Shown piece by piece: positions 7,219 to 18,255 of a stretch of DNA of 64,000 nucleotides; within the stretch, counting starts at the first letter, position 1; each line of letters opens with the position of its first letter. Source of the stretch: Eubacterium sp. AB3007 (lineage in GTDB: Bacteria; Bacillota; Clostridia; Peptostreptococcales; Anaerovoracaceae); assembly GCF_000688015.1 (NCBI RefSeq), contig NZ_JIAD01000001.1:1674001-1738000 (forward strand), given 5' to 3'. The position numbers and the translations under genes are program-made. The notes beneath the pieces were generated by a model. The model did no database searches. It saw nothing but the letters and a program-made list of their open reading frames with translations, and was not told where the DNA came from.

Positions 7219-8328
7219 ATGAAATTCTCATGTGATCAGCAGGAACTGGTGAGAGCACTCTCTGTGGTTTCCAAGGCAGTGACCACAAGGACCACCACTC
7301 AGGTCATGAAAGGGATCCTTATCGAAGCAAAGGAAGGCGGAACCCTTACCATGTCCGCATCTGATCTGGACATCTCTATCCAGAACACGATGCAGGCAGA
7401 TGTTCAGGAAGAAGGCAGTGTCATTGCCATGGCCAAACTATTTGTGGACATAATCCGCAAGCTGCCCCATTCAGAGATCACCATCGAAAGCGATGACGAT
7501 TTCAACATCACCATTCGATCCGCCAACTCGGAATTTCAGGTGGTAGGCATGTCTCCGGACGAATTTCCCGAGAGAATCAAGGAACAGGAAGGAGACAAAT
7601 ACATCGAGTTCAACCGGAGAGAGTTCAGCAGCATGATCGAGAAGACCGCATTCGCGGCCAGCATTGAGGAAGCCAGAGGAATCATCACCGGTGTTCTGCT
7701 GGAAATCGAACCAGACGGAATGAACATGGTGGCTATCGATGGCTACCGTATGGCGATCAACAAGAGCGCCATGGTTACCGGCGCTTCCGGCAATGTGGTG
7801 ATCGCTGCGAAGATGCTGGGAGAGATTGGAAAGATCCTGGCCGATGTTGGGGAGGACGAGACAGGCAGGCTCTATCTGAACGAGAAGAAAGCCGTTTTCC
7901 TGTTCGACCAGACCCAGGCAGAACTGAAACTGATGGAAGGCGAGTTCATCCGCTACAAGGATATCCTTCCCAGAGAGAAGAAGATCCGACTTGTCATTGA
8001 CAGAGTCCAGCTGCTCAACAGCATCGAGCGCGCCTCTCTCCTCTCCAGAAGCGGCAAGAACAACCTGATCCGCATGAATCTCACCGATAACCTGGTGACC
8101 ATCAGTTCCACCTCCGAGGAAGGAAATGTCCGGGAGGACATCCTGGTGGAGAAGGAAGGCGAGGATCTGGTGATTGGATTCAATGCCCAGTATATGATGG
8201 ACGTACTGAAGAAGATCGATGACGAGAAGATCCTAATGTATTTCAATACACAGATCACCCCTTGTGTGATCGAACCACTGGAAGGAAACCAGTACGAGTT
8301 CATCGTTCTGCCGGTGAGAATCAACTAA
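7219..8328 (+). CDS. dnaN: DNA polymerase III beta subunit (sliding clamp)
   Basis: This 369-residue clamp is dimeric in known relatives and tethers polymerase to DNA. The N-terminal MKFSCDQQELVRALSVVSKAV, the internal YRMAINKSAM and the C-terminal IEPLEGNQYEFIVLPVRIN are characteristic. A clear ribosome site (CGGAGG) precedes the ATG. It lies 153 nt downstream of dnaA, across the origin's unwinding region, and 4 nt upstream of recF. Confidence 0.97.
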   Translation: MKFSCDQQELVRALSVVSKAVTTRTTTQVMKGILIEAKEGGTLTMSASDLDISIQNTMQADVQEEGSVIAMAKLFVDIIRKLPHSEITIESDDDFNITIRSANSEFQVVGMSPDEFPERIKEQEGDKYIEFNRREFSSMIEKTAFAASIEEARGIITGVLLEIEPDGMNMVAIDGYRMAINKSAMVTGASGNVVIAAKMLGEIGKILADVGEDETGRLYLNEKKAVFLFDQTQAELKLMEGEFIRYKDILPREKKIRLVIDRVQLLNSIERASLLSRSGKNNLIRMNLTDNLVTISSTSEEGNVREDILVEKEGEDLVIGFNAQYMMDVLKKIDDEKILMYFNTQITPCVIEPLEGNQYEFIVLPVRIN

Positions 8329-8332
8329 CTTT

Positions 8333-9436
8333 ATGCATATCAGAAATATAGAACTCAAGAATTTCAGAAACTATCAGGATCTTTCGATGGATTTCGATGA
8401 GCATGTGAATCTCATCATAGGGCCGAATGCCCAGGGAAAGACCAACCTCATAGAGGGAATCTGCCTGACATCCATCGGAAGGTCTTTTCGTACGCATCAC
8501 GATGCGGACATGATCAGGTTTGGCGAGGAAGAGGCCTACGTGAAGGTGGAGTGCAGCAAGGAAGTCATCGATACCAAAGTAGAGGTGACCATCAACCGCC
8601 GCCTTAAGAAATCCATCCGCAAGGACGGCAATATCATCCGCCGCACCTCAGAGATACTGGACAACATCATCATCGTCAGTTTCTCTCCGGAGGATCTTCG
8701 CATCGTCAAGGACGAGCCAGAGAAGAGAAGGCGGTTCATCGACAGCGAACTGGCACAGATCAAGCCTTCCTACTACAGGATCCTCTCCGACTACAAGAAG
8801 ACCCTTCTCCAGCGCAACACCTACCTGAAGGAGGAGAGCGTGGACAAAGCCATCCTCTCCGTGTGGGACGAGCAGCTCATCCGTCTTGGCAGTGAAATGA
8901 TGCGGCTTCGGAAGGAGTTCATCGACAAGATCAACGTGTTTTCCGGGGACATCCATGGGAGGATCACCGGTGGAAAGGAAGAACTGACCATCGGTTACGA
9001 TCCTAACGTCCCATATAAGGAAGGGAAAGAAGAGAGAGAGGCTTTGTTCAGGGAGGAGATGGCAAAGTCGCTGGAGAATGACCTGCGGCTAAGGACCACC
9101 ACCCGGGGACCCCACAAGGATGACATGCAGTTTTTCATCGGTGGTGTCAATGTTCGAAATTTTGGTTCTCAGGGACAGCAGCGGACTTGCGCTCTGTCAC
9201 TGAAGCTGGCGGAACTGGATTTTATCCGGGAGGAGACCGGAGAGGAGGCCATACTTCTGCTGGATGATGTGATGAGCGAACTGGATGAGGAGAGACGAGC
9301 CTATCTGGTGATGAGCCTTTCTGAGAATCAGATGTTCATCACCGGGACAGACATCGACGAGGGGATCCTGGAGATGTATGAGGAACCGAAGGTGATCCGG
9401 GTGGAGAACGGGCACGCCTACAATATAGAGTGGTAA
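8333..9436 (+). CDS. recF: DNA replication/repair protein RecF
   Basis: This 367-residue SMC-like ATPase loads RecA at gaps together with RecO and RecR. Walker A GPNAQGKTN lies at about residues 30-38. The ABC-type signature region is RNFGSQGQQRTCALSLKLAEL, and Walker B is AILLLDDVMSELDEERR. It starts 4 nt after dnaN, so it is co-translated. The small S4-domain gene (yaaA) often found between dnaN and recF is absent here. Confidence 0.96.
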   Translation: MHIRNIELKNFRNYQDLSMDFDEHVNLIIGPNAQGKTNLIEGICLTSIGRSFRTHHDADMIRFGEEEAYVKVECSKEVIDTKVEVTINRRLKKSIRKDGNIIRRTSEILDNIIIVSFSPEDLRIVKDEPEKRRRFIDSELAQIKPSYYRILSDYKKTLLQRNTYLKEESVDKAILSVWDEQLIRLGSEMMRLRKEFIDKINVFSGDIHGRITGGKEELTIGYDPNVPYKEGKEEREALFREEMAKSLENDLRLRTTTRGPHKDDMQFFIGGVNVRNFGSQGQQRTCALSLKLAELDFIREETGEEAILLLDDVMSELDEERRAYLVMSLSENQMFITGTDIDEGILEMYEEPKVIRVENGHAYNIEW

Positions 9437-9445
9437 GAGAAAAAT

Positions 9446-9492
9446 CCGTCAATTCCCATATACTCATATCGGGAATTAGAACGGGTTTTTTC
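9446..9492 (+). terminator. terminator after recF
   Basis: AATTCCC (9451-9457) pairs with GGGAATT (9471-9477), extended by CCGT (9446-9449) with ACGG (9481-9484), then GTTTTTT. It separates dnaA-dnaN-recF from gyrB. Confidence 0.75.
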
Positions 9493-9562
9493 GTGGAAAA
9501 TTTGAGATTTAACAGTTTTTTTCGTACTAAGGGATAAAATGAATCAAAAAGCGGGTCTGATG

Positions 9563-9592
9563 TTGTCAAAATGGCGATTTTGTGTTATGATG
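9563..9592 (+). promoter_or_regulatory. sigma-A promoter of gyrBA
   Basis: TTGTCA (9563-9568) and TATGAT (9587-9592) with an 18-bp spacer, about 70 nt upstream of the gyrB start. Confidence 0.7.
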
Positions 9593-9625
9593 TAGAACGT
9601 ATAGGTTCACTACATATAGAAATGA

Positions 9626-11587
<1,962 letters not shown>

Positions 11588-11615
11588 GGAAAGTCGATAG
11601 GAAGGAGGATAATCT

Positions 11616-14084
11616 TTGGATAACTTATTAGAAGATACCAAGATCATACAGCACGAGATACACGACGAGATGAAGAACTCCTACATCGACTACGCCATGA
11701 GCGTCATCGTTGGAAGAGCTCTCCCTGATGTGCGAGACGGAATGAAGCCGGTACACAGGAGAATTCTCTACGGCATGAGCCAGTTGGGCGTCACGCCTGA
11801 CAAACCATACAAGAAATCCGCCAGGATCGTAGGAGAGGTCATGGGTAAGTATCACCCTCATGGCGACTCCTCCATTTACGATGCCATGGTCAGGATGGCG
11901 CAGGATTTCTCCATGCGCTACCCGCTGGTAGACGGACACGGAAACTTCGGCTCCATCGATGGAGACGGCGCCGCCGCCCAGCGTTATACAGAGGCCAGGA
12001 TGAGCCCCTTCTCCCTGCAGATGCTGCGGGACATCGAGAAGAACACGGTGGACTTCATCCCCAACTTCGACGGGGAAGAGAAGGAGCCGGTGGTCCTGCC
12101 CAGCCGCTACCCAAACCTGCTGGTGAACGGTTCCAACGGAATCGCCGTCGGTATGGCCACTTCCATCCCTCCCCACAATCTGGGGGAGGTAATCGATGCC
12201 ACCGTCAAGATCATCGATGAGCCGGAGTGCACGGTGGATGATCTGATCAAGATCGTCAAGGGTCCGGACTTCCCCACCGGTGCACAGATCATGGGGAAGA
12301 GCGGCATCCGCGATGCCTACCGTACAGGCCAGGGAAAGATCAAGGTCCGGGCTTGTTGCGAGATCGAGGAGAGCAGCCGCGGCAAGATGCGCATCATCGT
12401 CTCCGAGATCCCTTATGCGGTCAACAAAGCAAGGCTTATCGCCAAGATTGCAGAACTGGTCAAGGAGAAAAAGATCGACGGAATCACCGATATCCGGGAC
12501 GAGTCTAACCGTGAGGGCATGCGGATCGTCATCGAACTGAAGAGAGATGCCAACCCGCAGATCACACTGAACCAGCTGTACAAGCACACCCAACTGCAGG
12601 ACAACTTTAGCTGCATCATGATCGCACTGGTAGATGGAGAGCCAAAACTGCTCAACCTCTACGAGATGCTGAACGAATACCTGAAGTTCCAGAAGGAAGT
12701 GGTCACCAGAAGAACACAGTTCGACCTGGAGAAGGCGGAAGCCAGAGCCCACATCCTGGAAGGACTGCGGATTGCCTTGGACAACATCGATGAGATCATC
12801 CAGATCATCCGTAATTCCTATAACGACGCCAAACAGCGGTTGATGGAAAGATTCGGTCTTTCCGAGATCCAGGCACAGGCCATTCTGGATATGCGTCTGG
12901 CCAGACTGCAGGGATTGGAAAGAGAAAAGATCGAGAACGAATACAACGAGTTGATGGATCGCATCGCCTACTACCGGGCTGTGCTGTCCGATGAGTCACT
13001 GTTGATGGGCGTCATCAAGGCAGAACTGTTGGAAGTGAAGGACAAGTGGTCCGATCCCCGCCGCACCAAGCTTGTGGCAGACGAATCGGATTTCTCGGAA
13101 GAGGATCTGGTGGAGGAAGAACAGGTGGCCATCACACTGACCCACCTTGGATACATCAAGCGTGTGCCGGCGGATACCTACAAGGCACAGCGCAGAGGAG
13201 GCAAGGGGATCATGGGGATCACCACCAGGGAGAACGATTTTGTGCGTGACCTGATCATGACCTCCACCCACAGCGAGCTGATGTTCTTCACCAACCGGGG
13301 CAAGGCGCACCGGATGAAGGCATACCAGGTACCGGAAGCCTCCCGGACGGCCAAGGGCACGCCGGCGGTGAACTTCCTGAACCTGATGCAGCGCGAGCGC
13401 ATCACCTCTATCATTCCGGTGAAGAATTTCGAAGAAGAGAAGTACCTGGTGGGAGTGACCAAGCTGGGAACCATCAAGAAGACAGCCATCTCTGAATACA
13501 ACACCAACCGCACCGGCGGGATCATTGCGCTGAAGCTGAAGGAAGGAGATCAGCTGATCGACATCAAGCAGACTACCGGCGAGGACAACATCATCATCGT
13601 GACCAAGAAGGGCAAGTGCATCTGCTTCAGCGAGGAAGATGTCCGTCCGATGGGAAGAATTGCCAGCGGCGTGAGAGCCATCAAGCTGGATGATGACGAC
13701 GAGGTCGTCTCCATGTCTCTGGTCCATCCGAGCGAGGAACTGATGGTGGTCACCGCCAACGGATACGGCAAGCGTACCCCGGTGAAGGAATACAAGCTCC
13801 AGGTGAGAGGAGGCAAGGGCCTGCTGACCTACGACAAGAGCAAGTTCCGCAAGACCGGAGAGATCATCGGGGCCATGGTGGTAGATGAGGAAGATGAGAT
13901 CTTCCTGATCAATTCCCAGGGGATCATCATCCGGATCCGGGCCAGCGAAGTGTCCGAACTGGGCAGAGCCACCCAGGGTGTGAAGATCATGAAGGTAGAG
14001 GATGACACCAAGATCGTTGCCATGGCCAAGGCCATTCGGGAAGAGGAAGTAGAAGAAGAGGATTCTGAGCAGATTAAGATTTGA
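11616..14084 (+). CDS. gyrA: DNA gyrase subunit A
   Basis: This 822-residue DNA-breaking subunit starts at TTG 11616, with AAGGAGG at 11602-11608. The active-site tyrosine is Y124 ([12 protein letters not shown]). The quinolone region reads [13 protein letters not shown], keeping the wild-type Ser and Asp positions. The C-terminal beta-pinwheel carries the GyrA box QRRGGKG, which distinguishes gyrase from topoisomerase IV, and ends in an acidic tail ([15 protein letters not shown]). Together with GyrB it introduces negative supercoils. An ATG-free start next to a strong ribosome site may damp translation. Confidence 0.97.
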   Translation: MDNLLEDTKIIQHEIHDEMKNSYIDYAMSVIVGRALPDVRDGMKPVHRRILYGMSQLGVTPDKPYKKSARIVGEVMGKYHPHGDSSIYDAMVRMAQDFSMRYPLVDGHGNFGSIDGDGAAAQRYTEARMSPFSLQMLRDIEKNTVDFIPNFDGEEKEPVVLPSRYPNLLVNGSNGIAVGMATSIPPHNLGEVIDATVKIIDEPECTVDDLIKIVKGPDFPTGAQIMGKSGIRDAYRTGQGKIKVRACCEIEESSRGKMRIIVSEIPYAVNKARLIAKIAELVKEKKIDGITDIRDESNREGMRIVIELKRDANPQITLNQLYKHTQLQDNFSCIMIALVDGEPKLLNLYEMLNEYLKFQKEVVTRRTQFDLEKAEARAHILEGLRIALDNIDEIIQIIRNSYNDAKQRLMERFGLSEIQAQAILDMRLARLQGLEREKIENEYNELMDRIAYYRAVLSDESLLMGVIKAELLEVKDKWSDPRRTKLVADESDFSEEDLVEEEQVAITLTHLGYIKRVPADTYKAQRRGGKGIMGITTRENDFVRDLIMTSTHSELMFFTNRGKAHRMKAYQVPEASRTAKGTPAVNFLNLMQRERITSIIPVKNFEEEKYLVGVTKLGTIKKTAISEYNTNRTGGIIALKLKEGDQLIDIKQTTGEDNIIIVTKKGKCICFSEEDVRPMGRIASGVRAIKLDDDDEVVSMSLVHPSEELMVVTANGYGKRTPVKEYKLQVRGGKGLLTYDKSKFRKTGEIIGAMVVDEEDEIFLINSQGIIIRIRASEVSELGRATQGVKIMKVEDDTKIVAMAKAIREEEVEEEDSEQIKI

Positions 14085-14155
14085 TTTTGTTCTTCAGGGG
14101 TATAAGACAATTGTTGCAGAATGCAATGATTTTGCAGAGTGAGGAGTAGAATATC

Positions 14156-14554
14156 ATGGATAATCTGAAGTTTGTCATCCCCGGGAAGCCAGAATACCTG
14201 ACCATGGTGCGGCTGGCCATCAGTTCCATCGCTTCCACCGCCGGGTTCGATGTGGAGGAAGTGGAGGACATCAAGACCTCCGTGTGTGAGGCCTGCAAGA
14301 ACATCTCCTGCCATGGGTCGGAGGGTTTTTCAGATCAATATGAGGTGGAGTGCAGCGTGTCACAGGGATATATAGAGATCCGGGTGAAGGATGACTGTGA
14401 CGAGCACACACTCGCCAAAGAGAGCAAACCTTGCAGAAAATGCCCCAGCGAGGGGAACATCGGCGTGTTCGTGATCGAGTCGCTGATGAACGAAGTTGAG
14501 TTCGGATTGGGAGAGGATGGGCGAAAGTTCATCCACATGGTGAAGAGAGCATGA
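14156..14554 (+). CDS. RsbW/SpoIIAB-like anti-sigma factor kinase
   Basis: This 132-residue GHKL-fold protein has an N-box-like SVCEACKNISCHG (Asn kept) and a GVFVIESLMNEVEF segment matching the end of RsbW proteins. The usual DxGxG ATP-lid motif is replaced by VKDDCDEHTL, and a CRKC pair precedes the second glycine motif, so ATP binding may be altered. Its stop overlaps the next gene's ATG (ATGA), a sigma factor of the B/F/G group. It therefore probably holds that sigma factor inactive. No RsbV or SpoIIAA anti-anti-sigma gene accompanies it here. Confidence 0.8.
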   Translation: MDNLKFVIPGKPEYLTMVRLAISSIASTAGFDVEEVEDIKTSVCEACKNISCHGSEGFSDQYEVECSVSQGYIEIRVKDDCDEHTLAKESKPCRKCPSEGNIGVFVIESLMNEVEFGLGEDGRKFIHMVKRA

Positions 14555-15285
14555 CAGAACTATCCAGATTCAAGGAATACAGGGAAAACCCTACAATTGA
14601 ATCACGGAATGCACTGGTGGAGGAGCATCTGTACATGGTGGATATCCTCATCAGGAAGTATCTGAACAAAGGCGTCGAATACGACGACCTGTATCAGGTA
14701 GGTGCTTTGGCGCTGATGCAGGCGGTGGAGAGGTTCGATCCGTCGAAGGGATTTGAGTTCAGCTCTTTTGCCACGCCCACGATCCTCGGAGAGATCAAGA
14801 AATACTTCCGGGACAAGCAGTGGAGCCTCCGGGTGCCCCGCCGTCTGAAGGAACTGGCAGCGAAGGTACAGGAAGCCAAGGAGGTTTTGTATACGGAGCT
14901 GCAGCGAAATCCGACGGTACCGGAGATCGCGGAGCGCTGTGATTGCAGCGAGGAGCAGGTTATCGAGGCCATGGATAGTTCCCAGGCCTATGGGACCTAT
15001 TCTCTGGATAAGACCTTCGATGAGGCAGGAGAAAACGGAGAAAGTTCTTTCCTGGAAAGGTACGTTGGGTTCGAGGACAAGGGTTTTGTGCAGATCGAGA
15101 ACGACGAGATCATAGGCAAGGTACTCAGCGAGCTCTCCGATCGCAACCGCTACATTTTCCGAGAACGTTTTCTGTTCGGCCGATCTCAGTCGGATATCGC
15201 CGGGAGCCTGGGAGTATCCCAGATGACCATCTCCCGGGCAGAGAAAAGCATCATCGAGAAGTTCCAGGCGGAACTGAGAAGATAA
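14551..15285 (+). CDS. RNA polymerase sigma factor, SigB/SigF/SigG family
   Basis: This 244-residue sigma-70-type factor has region 2 (DLYQVGALALMQAVERFDPSKGFEFSSFATPTILGEIKKYFRD), region 3 (WSLRVPRRLKELAAKVQEA) and region 4 with a helix-turn-helix (GRSQSDIAGSLGVSQMTISRAEKSI). The sequence type is that of SigB, SigF and SigG. Pairing with a single upstream RsbW-like gene, rather than a spoIIAA-AB-AC set, favours a general stress or stationary-phase factor. The assignment to SigB versus SigF is not certain. It ends the gyrase-proximal cluster with a clear terminator. Confidence 0.88.
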   Translation: MTELSRFKEYRENPTIESRNALVEEHLYMVDILIRKYLNKGVEYDDLYQVGALALMQAVERFDPSKGFEFSSFATPTILGEIKKYFRDKQWSLRVPRRLKELAAKVQEAKEVLYTELQRNPTVPEIAERCDCSEEQVIEAMDSSQAYGTYSLDKTFDEAGENGESSFLERYVGFEDKGFVQIENDEIIGKVLSELSDRNRYIFRERFLFGRSQSDIAGSLGVSQMTISRAEKSIIEKFQAELRR

Positions 15286-15290
15286 GAGAG

Positions 15291-15328
15291 ACCCTGTTTA
15301 CCATTTTGGTGGACAGGGTTTTCTCTTG
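15291..15328 (+). terminator. terminator after the sigma factor gene
   Basis: ACCCTGT (15291-15297) pairs with ACAGGGT (15313-15319), followed by TTTTCTCTT. Confidence 0.85.
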
Positions 15329-15387
15329 CTGTGGATATTGAGATTCTTCTGCCGAAATGGTAGTATATAGAGAAAAAGGAGGTTGCC

Positions 15388-16389
15388 GTGTTCTATGTGA
15401 TTCTGGCTGCGGGCCTGATAACTGCATACATCAATGGGATGCACGATGGCGGCACGGTGGTGGCCACCACCGTCACCTCCCGGATCCTGACTCCCAGAAA
15501 GGCTGTGTTGATGGCGGGCTGCGCCAATTTCCTGGGGGCGCTTGTGTTGGGGAAGGCAGTGGCAGCAACTGTAGCCTCCGGACTAGGGGATACGGCAGCG
15601 GTGTCAGCCGGCGGCATGAGGGCAGCCGGATCGTTTGTGCTGGCGGTGCTCATCGGAAGCATGGGATGGAACCTGCTGACCTGGGTCCTGAAGATGCCCT
15701 CCAGTGCTTCCCACTCTTTGCTGGGTGCTCTCATCGGCGCGATGATCGCCGCGGTGGGGACAGGAGCTGTCTATTGGGATGCTTTTCTGTTGAAAGTGGT
15801 GCTGGCTATGTTTCTTTCGCCGGTTTTCGGTCTGCTTGTGGCGATGCTCCTCCGCCGACTGGAGATGCGGCTACTGAAGCGGGCTACGGTAGCCGTGACC
15901 CCGGGGGTACAGAAGTTGGACCTGGTTGCCACCTTCCTGCTGTCCCTTTGCTACGGCAGCAATGACAGCCAAAAGATCGCTGGGGTGCTGGCCATCGCGG
16001 TGTGCGGTGGTATGAGTGTGGGTGGCGCACAAAGCTTTGTGCCACTGTGGCTCATCGCCCTCTGTGCCGCGGCGCTATCTGTCGGCACCATGACCGGTGG
16101 CTACAACATGATCCGCACCGTGGGCCGGGGCATCGGCAAAGTGCGCACAGACGAAGCGGTGTGCTCGCAACTGGCTGCGCTGCTGGTGGTGGAAGTATCC
16201 AACCTGACCGGACTTCCTATCAGTTCCACCCAGGTCATCACCGGCGCTGTGATGGGAGCGGAAAAGGGACCACGCAGGGTCAACTGGACCATCGCAGGTA
16301 AGATCGGCATCGCCTGGATCCTTACCCTGCCAGCGGCGGGGCTGTCCGGCTGGGTGGTGTATCAGGGGATGCGCGTCCTGTGGCTATGA
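15388..16389 (+). CDS. inorganic phosphate transporter, PiT family
   Basis: This 333-residue membrane permease has about ten hydrophobic helices and the two PiT signature repeats: INGMHDGGTVVATTV near the N terminus and LCYGSNDSQKIAGVLAIAV in the middle, plus PISSTQVITGAVMG near the C terminus. It should import phosphate (or metal phosphate) by ion symport. The first signature has GG where most homologues have AAN. It starts at GTG 15388 behind AAAGGAGG. The DUF47 protein 545 bp downstream is the usual accessory partner of PiT transporters. Confidence 0.9.
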   Translation: MFYVILAAGLITAYINGMHDGGTVVATTVTSRILTPRKAVLMAGCANFLGALVLGKAVAATVASGLGDTAAVSAGGMRAAGSFVLAVLIGSMGWNLLTWVLKMPSSASHSLLGALIGAMIAAVGTGAVYWDAFLLKVVLAMFLSPVFGLLVAMLLRRLEMRLLKRATVAVTPGVQKLDLVATFLLSLCYGSNDSQKIAGVLAIAVCGGMSVGGAQSFVPLWLIALCAAALSVGTMTGGYNMIRTVGRGIGKVRTDEAVCSQLAALLVVEVSNLTGLPISSTQVITGAVMGAEKGPRRVNWTIAGKIGIAWILTLPAAGLSGWVVYQGMRVLWL

Positions 16390-16453
16390 CCGGGCAATCG
16401 GGTGGATGCATTTAAGGCGGAGAGAAGTTCTTTACGTGCTCGCACATCGAGGA

Positions 16454-16579
16454 CGAAGCGATCGACTGCAATGTTCGCTTCGCTCACTCCTTCAGGTTGA
16501 TCGTGGTCGGACGGCTCACCGGACTACAATTTTCCTGGTAGAGCGGATTTTTTTGTAGTCCTCCGACCATCCCGCGATC
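16454..16579. other. structured intergenic segment of unknown function
   Basis: The 545-bp gap 16390-16933 holds strong inverted repeats. The first is CGAAGCG (16454-16460) with CGCTTCG (16474-16480). The second is a three-step stem made of GATCG (16499-16503) with CGATC (16575-16579), GGTCGGA (16505-16511) with TCCGACC (16562-16568) and GGACTACAA (16521-16529) with TTGTAGTCC (16553-16561), with a 9-nt bulge and a 23-nt loop. There is no T-run, so it is not a simple terminator. It could be a structured RNA or a decayed mobile repeat. Near 16640 GATAAC and GTTATC flank an ACCTAAGGT palindrome, a possible operator. Confidence 0.4.
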
Positions 16580-16701
16580 CTTCTGCATCAATCCCTCTTT
16601 TCGAAGATCTTCTATAGCCGATTCACAGGCTATTGATAACCTAAGGTAAAGTTGTTATCTTGTATCTCCACCGGTGGTTTTTGTCACAATGCTATGCTAT
16701 A

Positions 16702-16901
16702 ATGGAGGTACAAGATAAAGTTTAACAAGAATAACATAATCCGGCTTTTCCGCTTTATCTTTGGCGATCCGGAGCACAAAGACCGCACCAGAGATCGGTG
16801 CGCAAAAGGCTGGCATGGAACTGAGTGACTACAGGAAGGCGATGGCAGAATACCGTAAGAAGGCTGCTTCGACCGTCAGTGACAATACCAGAAAACCCTA
16901 G
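16702..16901 (+). pseudogene. remnant of a Rpn/PD-(D/E)XK nuclease-transposase-like gene (tentative)
   Basis: An extended -10 element (TGCTATAAT, 16695-16703) leads into MEVQDKV and a stop. One base out of phase the reading continues NKNNIIRLFRFIFGDPEHKDRT, which resembles the N terminus of Rpn-type recombination-promoting nucleases (FxxIFGDxENKD). A further frame gives MELSDYRKAMAEYRKKAASTVSDNTRKP and a TAG at 16899-16901. No single open frame exists. I read this as a frameshifted, internally deleted relic. The family match rests on a short motif. Confidence 0.35.
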
Positions 16902-16933
16902 TGGAAATTGGGCTATTATAGCCGAGGTGAAAA

Positions 16934-17551
16934 ATGGGATTATTCAAGAGAACCAAAGAACCAGATGTGTTCCTTCTCCTTGCCAAGCAGTGCCGGCAGG
17001 CGCTGGACAGCGCCACCATGCTGGTGGAGTTCATGCGGAATCCTGGAGAGGTAGAAGTAGCAGCAGAGATCGAGGCCGAGGAGAAGTCCGCAGACAGGAC
17101 TCAGCGGACCCTGAATGACTATGTGGAAAATACCTTCATCACGCCCGTGTCCCGGCACTACCTTTTCCGCCTGGGCCGGGTCATCGACGATATCACCGAT
17201 GAGATCAAGGACCTGAAGGATTTCATTCAGTTTTTCGACTATGTACCAACGGAGAAGAATATTGAGATGGCGGAGTGTTGCCGCCAGTCAGTGGAGGTGC
17301 TCACTGCGGCCATAGAGAAATGGCGTGGGGACGAGGACCGAGCCATGTGGGAGGATCTCACCAGGATCCGGAAGAACGAGAACCATGTGAAGCGTCTCTA
17401 CTGGCAAAACCTGAAGGAGATCGAGGCGTCAGACTCCGTCCGGGACGTGATCACTTCCCGGGAGTTCTGCCGGGATCTGCGTGCCCTTTCCAAGAAGATC
17501 GCCAAGGTGGCAGACCGGATCGGGGATCTGGTGATCAAGTCAATCAAATAG
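16934..17551 (+). CDS. DUF47 / PhoU-like phosphate transport accessory protein
   Basis: This 205-residue, almost wholly alpha-helical protein matches the DUF47 (PhoU-like) family: GLFKRTKEPDVFLLLAKQC, the metal-binding-like EEKSADRTQRTLNDYVENTFITPVSRHY, and a C-terminal FCRDLRALSKKIAKVADRIGDLVIKSIK. Family members are usually encoded beside PiT transporters and are thought to modulate them. GAGGTG precedes the ATG. The PiT gene lies upstream, but the 545-bp gap implies separate transcription. Confidence 0.88.
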   Translation: MGLFKRTKEPDVFLLLAKQCRQALDSATMLVEFMRNPGEVEVAAEIEAEEKSADRTQRTLNDYVENTFITPVSRHYLFRLGRVIDDITDEIKDLKDFIQFFDYVPTEKNIEMAECCRQSVEVLTAAIEKWRGDEDRAMWEDLTRIRKNENHVKRLYWQNLKEIEASDSVRDVITSREFCRDLRALSKKIAKVADRIGDLVIKSIK

Positions 17552-17636
17552 GGCTGCTGTTGAACTGACCCCCAAAAGTTAGACCAAGAATCTAACTGGA
17601 GGAGGTCAGTTCATTCAATGTGGCAGCCCTGTTTTT
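17550..17636. terminator. bidirectional terminator with a long loop
   Basis: AGGGCTGC (17550-17557) pairs with GCAGCCCT (17623-17630), then GTTTTT. It lies between convergent genes and can serve both. The unusually long loop is filled by a second, 53-nt palindrome annotated separately. Confidence 0.7.
17561..17613 (+). mobile_element. IS3-family end-like relic inside the terminator loop
   Basis: TGAACTGACCCCCAAAAGTT followed by AGACC is very like the terminal inverted repeats of IS3-group elements of Firmicutes. It is followed by AATCTAACTGGAGGAGGTCA, which looks like the leader and ribosome site of an orfA. The arms TGAACTGACC (17561-17570) and GGTCAGTTCA (17604-17613), and AGTTAGA with TCTAACT, pair almost perfectly. 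No transposase follows, so only one end, or a tiny derivative, remains. Confidence 0.5.
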
Positions 17637-18225
17637 ACATTCTTCTGACTTTCTTCTTCTGGTGCATCTGCTCCAGTTCCTGCTTGGAGAGGCCAAGCTT
17701 GTTCTTCATGTTGGACCCGTAGCGCATGCATATGTAGGCGAAGATGGCGGCGATGAGCATCAGCGCCAGGCCGATCCGGTTCTGGAACACCACGTTGTGG
17801 TACTCGCCGTGCTTGTCCACGTAGTAGGTGATGTGGAGCTGGAGATTATAGATCAGCCAGTAAACAAAGGTAAATGCGTTGCAGACTAAGATCCCCTGGG
17901 CTCCGGTGACGTAGCGCTCTGTCTGCGCCTTGAATTCCGGAAAGTACTTCCGATTCAGCTTGCTCTCGTTCTGCCGGAGGTTGTTCCAGTTGATGAAGGC
18001 GTAGGCACAGCCGATGGCGGCAGAGAAGACGATGACGTCCACGCCGTACAGGTTGTCACAAAGCCCTTTGTTGGCGTCTGCCAGCTGTTCGGCCACCAGC
18101 ATCAGATAGCCGATGTAGAAGATCACCAGGAGGCCGGCCATTCCCGTCATGACCAACGACAGCTTGAACTTCTTCAGTTGATCTTCCTTGTAGTTCATGA
18201 TTTTCTCGCGTAACTTTGAATCCAT
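17635..18225 (-). CDS. hypothetical four-helix membrane protein
   Basis: This 196-residue protein of unknown family has a charged N terminus (MDSKLREKIMNYKEDQLKKFK) and about four transmembrane segments (around LSLVMTGMAGLLVIFYIGYL, VDVIVFSAAIGCAYAFI, GILVCNAFTFVYWLIYNL and IGLALMLIAAIFAYICMRY). The C-terminal tail is basic, KLGLSKQELEQMHQKKKVRRM. It lies 30 nt downstream of rnhA on the same strand and probably shares its transcript. No catalytic motif was seen. Confidence 0.7.
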   Translation of the reverse strand: MDSKLREKIMNYKEDQLKKFKLSLVMTGMAGLLVIFYIGYLMLVAEQLADANKGLCDNLYGVDVIVFSAAIGCAYAFINWNNLRQNESKLNRKYFPEFKAQTERYVTGAQGILVCNAFTFVYWLIYNLQLHITYYVDKHGEYHNVVFQNRIGLALMLIAAIFAYICMRYGSNMKNKLGLSKQELEQMHQKKKVRRM

Positions 18226-18255
18226 CTCTCTCTCCGTTTAGTTTTGCTTTGTGCT

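Noticed and set aside
16825..17118. 97-codon frame overlapping the DUF47 start
   Set aside because: It is mostly the DUF47 gene read in another frame, and the DUF47 protein itself has clear family motifs.
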